Source: Paludibacteraceae bacterium
GTDB taxonomy: Bacteria; Bacteroidota; Bacteroidia; Bacteroidales; Paludibacteraceae
NCBI GenBank assembly: GCA_017467185.1
Contig: JAFTSS010000036.1
Span: forward strand, 1 to 64,000
Direction of reading: 5' to 3'
Length of the DNA: 64,000 bases
Position 1 is the stretch's first letter; each line of letters starts with the position of its first letter. Positions 1-6,808 of this stretch are shown in pieces. Made by a program: the position numbers and the translations under genes. The notes beneath the pieces are model-generated. The model was given only the letters and a program-made list of their open reading frames with translations. It made no database searches and was not told the origin of the DNA.

Positions 1-11
1 AGTTGAAAAAT

Positions 12-42
12 TTATAATTATGAATTATGAATTATTTATATA
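12..42. repeat. Heptad repeat, word AATTATG
   Basis: Degenerate 7-base tandem repeat (AATTATG/AATTATT) running over the stop codon of the first SGNH gene. The same word recurs at 11543, 12826 and 19095. One of more than 25 such tracts in the window. Confidence 0.75.
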
Positions 43-1450
43 GCCACTCGTATATTATTGCATTATACAGCATGTCACCGAGCAAGTTGTAGCCTGGCAC
101 GAGGAAGTGAACGCGGTCTTTGTTGGCGAGGCCTACTTCGTTCCATACTGATATAGAGCCAAATCCTCCCATTATTTCGTATAGGTCCCACACTGCGCCG
201 TTGTGTTGTTCGGCAAGTTCGTGCATGGCTTGTTGCACGAGTGCGGTGTTTTTATTGAGTCCGTAACTGCGATGACCTACACGCACTACGCAGTCGTTGT
301 TTGTGATGAATATTACGGCACAATTAGGATTTGTGGCATATATTTTCGACAATAATTGGTTGTAGCGAGCTTTGAATGTCTCTTTGCTGAATTTGTCAGA
401 TGTTACATTTGCATCGTTTACACCTACTGCCATTATTGCTAGGTCGGGTTTGATGAAAGCCATCTGTTCTTCGAATTTCTCGCAACGCAACCATGATTGC
501 AACGAGGCTCCATTTACGCCCATAGAGTGATAGGTGATGCCGTTGAAGTTGTTTTCGGGCAATAATCCCATTATTGAAAATTTCCAGTTGGTATTGGTTG
601 TACAATACTCCTCAGTTGGATTTTGGTTGTTGTCCGACTCTAATCCAATCTCTAGCGAGTCGGAATTGAGAACCGAAGGTTTTTGAGCCTTTGACGATAA
701 AATTGAGTCTGAGTAATCTGACTCGTCTGACCTATCCGACTTGTCCGACCAGTATGACATGTATAATCGCTCTAAATCAGATGTTTTGCATAATGCGATA
801 GTGCCTTTATCGGCGAATGTGTTTAAATAGAAAACAAATGTGCTATCTTCATAGACAGCAGGTATGGTGTCGTTGTCAATTATTAATACAGGCATTAGTG
901 TGCTGTCACCAATGGTGGCAAATAGGCGTAGTTTGTTGAATTTCCAATTAGAGCCAAATTCGGCGGGGTTGAGGTTGAACGAAACTGAACTATTGATGTC
1001 GTTAGTCGAAATGGTGTAACCCATTATGCCGAGTGTTTCTGTCACTGGCGGACGTGAATTTTGACAACGTTTCCATTCGCCAGAGTAGTGCACTTCAAAG
1101 TTTTTAGGATTGTTAGTGCGAGCTGCAGAGTAAGGAAATATAGCGCCACGTTCGCTACCGAAACCAGGCATAATGTTCGAGAAATTCATGCGCATTCGGT
1201 TTGGAAACACTCCAGCTTGAATGTGTGACCCCCCGATGTGTACGATATTTATTTTCTGGTCACCCAAAAGTGCGAGAGAGTCTAATTTAGCAAAAAAATA
1301 GTGCAATTTATTTGAATCGCCTTTGAGTATAAGTTTATTGGCATCGTAGTTTACGCAGTTGTAGTGAGGCAGTTGTCGCATCAGAGGTTGAGCATAAACA
1401 ATACACAATGCACAATTCACAATGCTTAGTAATATGACTATTTTTTTCAT
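32..1450 (-). CDS. SGNH/GDSL-family hydrolase, exported
   Basis: Predicted 472-residue SGNH-fold esterase or acetylhydrolase. MKKIVILL at 1450 is preferred because the open frame upstream is only translated 7-base repeat. A signal peptide ends near IVYAQ. SGNH blocks are visible: block I HIGGSHIQ, block II SMGVNGAS, block III VGVNDAN and the terminal D-x-V-H (KDRVHF), so the Ser, Gly, Asn and His set looks complete although block I reads GGSH rather than GDSx. The start overlaps the stop of the upstream SGNH gene by one base (TAATG), so the two are translationally coupled. Paired SGNH proteins in Bacteroidetes often act with an MBOAT acyltransferase in glycan O-acetylation; any such gene would lie to the left, outside the window. 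Residues near 240 hold an in-frame SDKSDRSDESD repeat. Confidence 0.8.
   Translation of the reverse strand: MKKIVILLSIVNCALCIVYAQPLMRQLPHYNCVNYDANKLILKGDSNKLHYFFAKLDSLALLGDQKINIVHIGGSHIQAGVFPNRMRMNFSNIMPGFGSERGAIFPYSAARTNNPKNFEVHYSGEWKRCQNSRPPVTETLGIMGYTISTNDINSSVSFNLNPAEFGSNWKFNKLRLFATIGDSTLMPVLIIDNDTIPAVYEDSTFVFYLNTFADKGTIALCKTSDLERLYMSYWSDKSDRSDESDYSDSILSSKAQKPSVLNSDSLEIGLESDNNQNPTEEYCTTNTNWKFSIMGLLPENNFNGITYHSMGVNGASLQSWLRCEKFEEQMAFIKPDLAIMAVGVNDANVTSDKFSKETFKARYNQLLSKIYATNPNCAVIFITNNDCVVRVGHRSYGLNKNTALVQQAMHELAEQHNGAVWDLYEIMGGFGSISVWNEVGLANKDRVHFLVPGYNLLGDMLYNAIIYEWLYK
713..757. repeat. In-frame short repeat inside the SGNH gene
   Basis: Imperfect tandem repeat of TCTGACTCG / TCCGACTTG type words, about 9 bases per unit, encoding a Ser-Asp-Lys/Arg run in the SGNH gene. 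A related tract (gacttgtcggacgggtcag) lies in the intergenic region at 14698. Confidence 0.6.
1396..1425. repeat. Heptad repeat, word CACAATG, within signal peptide codons
   Basis: AACAATA CACAATG CACAATT CACAATG: a 7-base period tract that, on the minus strand, encodes most of the hydrophobic core of the signal peptide (IVNCALCIVYA). The related word AATGCAC occurs at 19030. Confidence 0.6.
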
Positions 1451-2886
1451 TATAGACCGTTGGCTGTTGTCTGTTGATTGTTGACTGTTGACATTTTGTA
1501 TAATTCGTAGGCTTTCATAAGTCCTTCCCATAGCATTTCGCTTGCACGGTTCGAACCTGCGTAGGTGAAGTGGATATGGTCGGAACCTGCGAGTGGTGGA
1601 TTGCTATTAACCCAATTTGTCATAGAATTTTCGCCACCCATTGCGCCATATAAGTCCCAGTATGCCACATCGTTGTTGATACACATTTGGCGTAGTGATT
1701 CGATGAGTTTTGGCAAATGAGGATAGGTTTGCATTGTGCCGTTGATGTTAGTTGACATATCAGACGGACCAATAAAGAGTATTTTTGAGTTAGGCGAAAT
1801 GCGTCGTAAGTCGTTGATTTGACGAGTAAGTTGTTCGCAATACGACGCGATAGCTTTGTCGGTTTTAGTGTAAGGTACGCGGTTGCCTCCAAATTGCATA
1901 ATGATAAGAGGTACAGAGTTTTGTGTATAATAATTGCGTAAACTTTCGCTATTGATAGAGGTGAATATTGTGCCCGAGCAACCACGCATTGCGCCATTAT
2001 CTAATTGTACGCCAGTTTCGCCACCATCGACCATAAAGCCGTGAATTAAAGCCTCACCATTCATGAATATAGATGCACGAGTAGAGGAGTCGGGCAAATT
2101 GAAGGTTATTGAATGGTCGCCTACGTTGGCTGTTTTGGTCATTTTCGAGCCTTTAGTTGTGAGGGTTGCGGTAGTTGGACGCTTTATCTCGTCGAGAAGA
2201 ATAGTTATTTTGTTGAAATATTTAGTGTTAGGACGAGTTTTGCTATAGTTGAGTCGATAGAACGAGAATGTGGCAGTGTCGGTGAGTAGAGCCGTTTGTC
2301 CGAGCGGACCATAATTGCGCTCTTCCATACGCATGTCTTGTGTACCATAAACTAGGTAGCGAGTGAGTGAAGCCGAGCATTTTTGTCCGAACGATGATGT
2401 CGGAATTGTCTGAACAGCAGGCAATAACCCTACGCCATAACCACCAAAGGTGTCTTGCACTGCTGTGCGTAAATAGTTCGACATGCGGTCTTCTTCAATT
2501 TGTGAATCGCCATAGTGAATTATACGAATCTTATGTTCGCGTGCATTTTCCAATGCTTCAAATAGAGGAAATATCCATTCAATGCTGTCGTTAGGATATG
2601 TAGGTGAATATTTGTGCGACAATGCTTTACGGCGCATTTTGATGTATTCTGATGCTTGAGCCTCTTCTATTTGACGTAGTATAGCTTCTTTGCCGAAAAA
2701 CACTTGGTCCATATCGACCAATGGTTTGTCGGTGTATTCTACTTGTCCTTGCATCACCTCTTGAGGTGAAGGGAACGTTATATTGACTGAACCAACAGTC
2801 ACACCATCCGTAGGAATTGCGTAACCAATCAATCCCATCATAGTGAATACCGCTGTGATAAATAATATTGTTTTGTATGCTTTCAT
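1450..2886 (-). CDS. SGNH/GDSL-family hydrolase, membrane-anchored
   Basis: Predicted 478-residue SGNH-fold hydrolase. MKAYKTIL at 2886 is chosen as start because it opens a hydrophobic N-terminal segment (signal or anchor), and the 31 upstream codons are repeat-derived. Block I is a clear HYGDSQIEEDR, the catalytic Asp-His pair is in GSDHIHFTYAGS near the C terminus, and a GGN (QFGGNRV) stands where block III has GxND, so the oxyanion Asn is present but the usual Asp is not. It is coupled by a one-base overlap to the next SGNH gene and follows the LysM transglycosylase by about 120 bases, indicating an envelope-remodelling operon. The exact substrate cannot be read from sequence; glycan or peptidoglycan deacetylation is an inference. 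Confidence 0.78.
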   Translation of the reverse strand: MKAYKTILFITAVFTMMGLIGYAIPTDGVTVGSVNITFPSPQEVMQGQVEYTDKPLVDMDQVFFGKEAILRQIEEAQASEYIKMRRKALSHKYSPTYPNDSIEWIFPLFEALENAREHKIRIIHYGDSQIEEDRMSNYLRTAVQDTFGGYGVGLLPAVQTIPTSSFGQKCSASLTRYLVYGTQDMRMEERNYGPLGQTALLTDTATFSFYRLNYSKTRPNTKYFNKITILLDEIKRPTTATLTTKGSKMTKTANVGDHSITFNLPDSSTRASIFMNGEALIHGFMVDGGETGVQLDNGAMRGCSGTIFTSINSESLRNYYTQNSVPLIIMQFGGNRVPYTKTDKAIASYCEQLTRQINDLRRISPNSKILFIGPSDMSTNINGTMQTYPHLPKLIESLRQMCINNDVAYWDLYGAMGGENSMTNWVNSNPPLAGSDHIHFTYAGSNRASEMLWEGLMKAYELYKMSTVNNQQTTANGL

Positions 2887-2910
2887 ATATTTTAGATATT
2901 TAGTAACTAG

Positions 2911-3016
2911 TAGTGAGTAGTGAGAATATAAGAATGAGTGAAAGATATTCTGCTCTTGCTTGTCGCAAAAATTATTCATTCCTTATTTCTCATTCCTCAT
3001 TTCTCATTTCTAATTT
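2911..3016. repeat. Opposed heptad-repeat arms
   Basis: Left arm of TAGTAGT/GAGTAGT words (2911-2940) and right arm of TCATTTC/TCATTCC words (2974-3016), each with a 7-base period, filling the gap between the transglycosylase and SGNH genes. The right arm overlaps the transglycosylase stop. Confidence 0.7.
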
Positions 3017-4068
3017 GTATGTATTTTCAGTTTTTGACCTATTCTAATCATGTCAGATTTTAGGTTGTTCCATTGTTTTAATTGGCGCACACTGACGCGG
3101 TGGCGTTTGGCAATGTGACCTAGTGTGTCGCCTGATTTTACATGGTATATTTTTACCGCATTGGCTTTTTTTATGGCTGCAATGCGTGCTTGAGTTTCGG
3201 CCTCTTTTTGTTTGTCAATTTCGGCTTGTTCTGCCAACATAACCTCGTGTTCCGATTCGCATATCGCTGCAAGTTGGTCTGTATTAATATTTTTAGGAAT
3301 ATATGCTTCACTGATCCAACGTGTTGAAGGCAATATCATTGCATTTTGCAGATAAAACATTGAATCTAATTTAAGAGAGTCTCGTAATGTATTTGTGCGA
3401 ATAGGGTGGTCAAACTTATATTTTACATACCCAATGTGTTGATAAAGCGAGTTGAGAGTTGAGAATTGAAAATCATCAGTCATCTGTACTTTGTCATCTG
3501 TACTTTGTACTCTATTTTCTATTTTTTTTATCTCCTCATTTGTTACATTTTGTAAGTCGATATTGAGGGCTTTAGCCGTTTCAACTACGAGAGCTGCACC
3601 GTGTATGTATGCTAATATGGCCACTTGCTCATTGCCGTAGTGAGCCAAAAGATCCTTTAAATATTTAGCTGCAGCCTCAGATGCTAGTCGTATGTCGTAG
3701 CGTTCATCAATCTCATTGTTTATCGTAAGTCCATAGAGGCGGGCAATAGGAGGTGTCAGATGCCACAATCCTGCACAATAACCATCGTTGTAGCGAATAT
3801 CTAATTCTTCTAAAGAGAGTTTAGAGTCTAGAGTATTTTGCATTTCGCATTTCGCATCTCGTATCTCGCATTTCGTGTCTCGTGTCTCGTGTCTCATGTC
3901 TCGTGTCTCATGTCTCGCATCTCGTGTCTCTATTATAAGAATTGGTAGCTGCGTCATTGATTGCGTTAGTCCATACGCCGAGAATAACGAATCCCATGGC
4001 AATTGTATGTTGCACCATGCACTTAACGAGGTAAGAATCAGTGATATAATGATTAAATATTTTTTCAT
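3010..4068 (-). CDS. Lytic transglycosylase (MltD-like) with LysM domain, repeat-interrupted
   Basis: 352 residues. Signal peptide (about 1-19), then a lytic transglycosylase domain: LPILIIE with the probable catalytic Glu47, followed after an insertion by GYCAGLWHLTPPIARLYGL and DERYDIRLASEAAAKYL, the conserved MltD core. A LysM peptidoglycan-binding domain occupies about 305-350 (YHVKSGDTLGHIAKRH). Expected role: periplasmic cleavage of glycan strands. Oddity: directly after the catalytic Glu sits a run of 7-residue repeats (ETRDARH, ETRDMRH, ETRDTKC), the in-frame translation of a 7-base repeat; a second insert near residue 195 reads VQSTDDKVQMTDD. Family members have a short loop there, so activity is uncertain. 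First gene of a three-gene minus-strand operon. Confidence 0.8.
   Translation of the reverse strand: MKKYLIIISLILTSLSAWCNIQLPWDSLFSAYGLTQSMTQLPILIIETRDARHETRDMRHETRDTKCEIRDAKCEMQNTLDSKLSLEELDIRYNDGYCAGLWHLTPPIARLYGLTINNEIDERYDIRLASEAAAKYLKDLLAHYGNEQVAILAYIHGAALVVETAKALNIDLQNVTNEEIKKIENRVQSTDDKVQMTDDFQFSTLNSLYQHIGYVKYKFDHPIRTNTLRDSLKLDSMFYLQNAMILPSTRWISEAYIPKNINTDQLAAICESEHEVMLAEQAEIDKQKEAETQARIAAIKKANAVKIYHVKSGDTLGHIAKRHRVSVRQLKQWNNLKSDMIRIGQKLKIHTN
3838..3934. repeat. Heptad repeat, word TCTCGTG, in frame within transglycosylase
   Basis: Twelve consecutive 7-base units of TTTCGCA / TCTCGTG / TCTCATG type. Seven and three are coprime, so three units give one 7-residue protein repeat, and no stop appears in the frame used. 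The same word occurs between genes at 32645, 51061, 51910, 53013 and 54371. Confidence 0.85.
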
Positions 4069-4090
4069 ATTTCATAAGCGATAATTCTTG

Positions 4091-4119
4091 CAAAGTTACT
4101 AAAAATAATCTATATCAAC
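4091..4119 (-). promoter_or_regulatory. Bacteroidetes-type promoter for the transglycosylase operon
   Basis: On the minus strand the -7 element TAACTTTG lies at 4098-4091, about 25 bases before the start codon, with a weak GTTG at the -33 position (4116-4119). Confidence 0.6.
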
Positions 4120-4223
4120 TCAGTTTTTTGTGTTAAAAAAACTAACATTTTTTACACAATATCGAATAACAAATTTGTAGGGTTGAAAAATGTTTAGAAA
4201 AGTAGTTTTTGATTTTTGTGGTT

Positions 4224-4255
4224 ATTGTGTAAATAAAATTTTTTTTGTATCTTTG
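4224..4255 (+). promoter_or_regulatory. Bacteroidetes-type promoter for trpS
   Basis: ATTG at 4224-4227 and TATCTTTG at 4248-4255, spaced 20 bases, match the Bacteroidetes primary sigma consensus. The predicted transcript starts near 4262, at the edge of the heptad tract. Confidence 0.7.
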
Positions 4256-4267
4256 CACGTTAAATGG

Positions 4268-4322
4268 CAATGGTTGATAGTCGATGACGACCGTTGATTG
4301 TTAATCGTTAATAGCTAATAAC
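4268..4322. repeat. Heptad repeat, words GTTGATA to GTTAATC
   Basis: Seven-base period tract (GTTGATT GTTAATC GTTAATA GCTAATA ACTAATC ATTGATA) filling the trpS 5' leader up to about 20 bases before its start codon. Confidence 0.7.
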
Positions 4323-4341
4323 TAATCATTGATAATTATAT

Positions 4342-5331
4342 ATGAAAGAGACTGTTGTAAGTGGTATTCGCCCTACGGGTAATTTGCATTTGGGTAATTA
4401 TTTTGGCGCTGTGAAGAGTTTTTTGCAGATGCAAAATGACTATAATTGCTACTTTTTTATTGCGGATTGGCACTCGCTCACTACGCGTCCGAAACCAGAA
4501 AATATTGTGAATAGCGCACGCACGATTCTTGCGGAGTACTTGGCTTGTGGTCTTGACCCTGAGAAAGCGACTATTTATGTGCAGAGCGATGTGAAAGAGG
4601 TGTTGGAACTTTACCTTTTTCTCAATATGAATGCTTACCTCGGCGAGTTGGAGCGTTGCACTACGTTTAAAGAGAAGGCGCGCAAACAACCTGACAACGT
4701 GAATGCTGGTTTGTTGACTTACCCTACGTTGATGGCTGCGGATATTTTGCTTCACCGCGCGGTGAAGGTGCCTGTGGGTAAGGACCAAGAGCAAAACATG
4801 GAGATGGCGCGTAAATTTGCTCGTCGTTTTAATACGATGTATGGCGTGGAATTCTTCCCAGAGCCTCAGAACTTCTCATTGAGCGAAAAGGCTGTGAAGA
4901 TACCTGGATTGGATGGGTCGGGCAAAATGGGTAAATCGGAAGGCAACTGCATCTACTTGATGGACGATGAGGCTACGATAAAGAAAAAAGTGATGAAGGC
5001 GGTTACTGACCAAGGTCCGCAAGAGATGAATAGCACACGCTCTGAGGTGATTGAGAATTTGTTTACGTTCCTCAGCATTGTTTCTACGCCTGACACTTAT
5101 CAATATTTCGATGAGAAATGGAACGATTGCTCTATCAGATATGGCGACTTGAAGAAACAGTTGGCAGCGGATATTGCGGCATTCAATGCTCCGATACGTG
5201 AGCGTTTGGCTGAATATATGGCTAACACTGAGTTGTTGGACCGCATAGCGCGTGAGGGTGCTGAGAAGGCTCGCGAAAGTGCGCGTAAGACAATTGATGA
5301 AGTGCGCCAGATTATTGGTTTCAGAAAATAA
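4342..5331 (+). CDS. trpS: Tryptophanyl-tRNA synthetase
   Basis: 329 residues, the normal length for bacterial class I TrpRS. It charges tRNA-Trp in the cytoplasm. The HIGH-like signature PTGNLHLGN is at residues 11-19 and the KMSKS-like loop KMGKS at 195-199; the intervening Rossmann core (ADWHSLT, LLTYPTLMAADILL, VGKDQEQ) is intact. The first ATG is the natural start since the N terminus matches the family directly. Transcribed from its own promoter; the next gene is separated by a MITE-like element. Confidence 0.96.
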   Translation: MKETVVSGIRPTGNLHLGNYFGAVKSFLQMQNDYNCYFFIADWHSLTTRPKPENIVNSARTILAEYLACGLDPEKATIYVQSDVKEVLELYLFLNMNAYLGELERCTTFKEKARKQPDNVNAGLLTYPTLMAADILLHRAVKVPVGKDQEQNMEMARKFARRFNTMYGVEFFPEPQNFSLSEKAVKIPGLDGSGKMGKSEGNCIYLMDDEATIKKKVMKAVTDQGPQEMNSTRSEVIENLFTFLSIVSTPDTYQYFDEKWNDCSIRYGDLKKQLAADIAAFNAPIRERLAEYMANTELLDRIAREGAEKARESARKTIDEVRQIIGFRK

Positions 5332-5332
5332 T

Positions 5333-5576
5333 TTTTTTAAACAGAAGTACAAAATATATTTAGTGGACAAAATGGTTTAGTCGTTTTGTCCGGTTTATAT
5401 GGGCTGAATTTGTTTTTTTAAGTACAAGCCTTGTTATTTGCGGACGCTCGGCTCGAGCATCCCTACAATATGATAATTTATGGCTTGTACTTGAAAAAAG
5501 TAATTATCCTTACTAAAATAAACAAAATTTCTCGACTTTGTAAGCCTATAAATTAATTCTGTACTTATGTTAAAAC
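5333..5576. mobile_element. MITE-like family 1, copy A (with nested REP)
   Basis: Ends TTTAAACAGAAGTACA and TGTACTTATGTTAAAA are inverted repeats; internal motifs TTTTTTAAGTACAAGCC and GGCTTGTACTTGAAAAA form a second inverted pair. No coding capacity. A REP-type palindrome (gcggacgctcggctcgagca, about 5440-5470) sits inside the inner inverted pair, so the REP seems to have entered this copy. Confidence 0.75.
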
Positions 5577-5588
5577 AAAAATTATAAT

Positions 5589-6473
5589 ATGAAAAATACG
5601 AATTGGACAGCCTATGTGGGTATAATGATTGCGATGACTGTGTGGTCGTGTTCGTTTTTGTTTACCCAGGAGGCGTTGAAGAGTTTTAATCCTATCACGG
5701 TGGTGACTCTTCGCATCGGTTTGGCGACTGCGTTGTTGGGATTGTATGGTTGGGTGGCAGGTAAGTTGCAAAAACCAAGGAAACAAGATGTGTGGTTGTT
5801 TTTGTTGGGAGGTGCGTTCCAGCCGTTTTGCTACTTTATGTGCGAGACCTATGGGTTGGCAATGACCAGCGCAACGGTTACGTCGGTGGTGATGGCTATG
5901 ATACCATTGTTTGCTCCGCTGGTGGCGTGGGTGTTGTTGCGTGAGAGGGTGACGTGGATGAATATGGTGGGTATTGTGGTGTCGTTGGTAGGTGTGATGA
6001 TGCTGGTGGTGGAGAAGGGCGATATAAATGTGAGTGCGTGGGGATTGGTGGTGCTGATGGGTGCGGTGATGTCGGCGGCGATGTATTCGACCATATTGCG
6101 CAAGATACCGAGCGATTATACCAATGTGAGCATAGTGTTTTATGTGCACGCATCGAGTTTGATATTCTTTGTGCCTACATTCTTGATGTTTGATGTGCAG
6201 AATTGGGGCGCTCGACCTATATTGCCGATGTCGGTGATGGCGATTGTAGTGTTGGCAGTGTTTGCGTCGGTGGTGAGTTTTGTGATGTTCTGTTTTGTGG
6301 TGCGCAGGATAGGTGTGGCGAGAGCCAATGCGTTCTGCAACGTGATGCCTGCAATTACGGTGTTGGCGGTGTGGATGATATATGGCGAAGCGATACCGAT
6401 GATGAAATGGGTAGGCATTGCGATAGTGATAGTGGGACTTTTTGTTTCGCAAGGAGTAGGGAGTAAGGAGTAA
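5589..6473 (+). CDS. EamA/DMT-family transporter
   Basis: 294-residue inner-membrane protein with about ten hydrophobic segments arranged as two EamA repeats (residues about 8-140 and 150-288), typical of drug/metabolite transporters that export amino acids or small metabolites. Features include WSCSFLFTQEAL in TM1, RIGLATALLG and PLFAPLVAWVLLRERVTWMNMVGIVV. The substrate is not predictable. A paralogue fused to a phosphoesterase lies directly downstream. The gene ends in a short heptad tract (GGAGTAGGGAGTAAGGAGTA), so its last codons are repeat-derived. Confidence 0.88.
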   Translation: MKNTNWTAYVGIMIAMTVWSCSFLFTQEALKSFNPITVVTLRIGLATALLGLYGWVAGKLQKPRKQDVWLFLLGGAFQPFCYFMCETYGLAMTSATVTSVVMAMIPLFAPLVAWVLLRERVTWMNMVGIVVSLVGVMMLVVEKGDINVSAWGLVVLMGAVMSAAMYSTILRKIPSDYTNVSIVFYVHASSLIFFVPTFLMFDVQNWGARPILPMSVMAIVVLAVFASVVSFVMFCFVVRRIGVARANAFCNVMPAITVLAVWMIYGEAIPMMKWVGIAIVIVGLFVSQGVGSKE

Positions 6474-6477
6474 TGTT

Positions 6478-6780
6478 TTATTTTAACATAAGTACATATT
6501 TTATGTTTGCAGGTTTACAAATTTAATCTCTGCTTATTATTTCATCTGGATAACTACTTTTTTCAAGTACAAAAAATTATGTACTTATATCAAAGATAAT
6601 TTTTGTACTTCTGTTAAAAAGAAAAAATCTGTACTTCTGTTGAAAAAAAATATATGTACTTCTGTTAAAAAAAATCACAAGGCATGTACTTGAAAAAACA
6701 AGGTAGCCAACTGAAACAATTTAAGTGTAAAGTACTTAATTATCCTATAAATATATTCTGTACTTCTGTTGAAAGAAAAA
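6478..6780. mobile_element. MITE-like family 1, copy B (rearranged)
   Basis: Left end TTTTAACATAAGTACATA and right end TGTACTTCTGTTGAAA. It is longer than other copies because the right-end motif TGTACTTCTGTTrAAAA is present four times (near 6605, 6632, 6655 and 6760), as if ends had been duplicated or several elements had recombined. Confidence 0.75.
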
Positions 6781-6808
6781 AAACGAGATAAATTTTAAAA
6801 TCTAATAT

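Noticed and set aside
1545-1565. tRNA T-arm-like ggttcgaacc
   Set aside because: It lies inside the SGNH hydrolase coding sequence and no cloverleaf can be built around it.
3875-4084. Plus-strand protein rich in MSRVSCL repeats
   Set aside because: This is a translation of the 7-base repeat on the opposite strand of the transglycosylase gene.
5565-6452. Histidine-rich minus-strand protein of about 295 residues
   Set aside because: Shadow of the EamA transporter gene; the plus-strand frame has clear family motifs and membrane segments.
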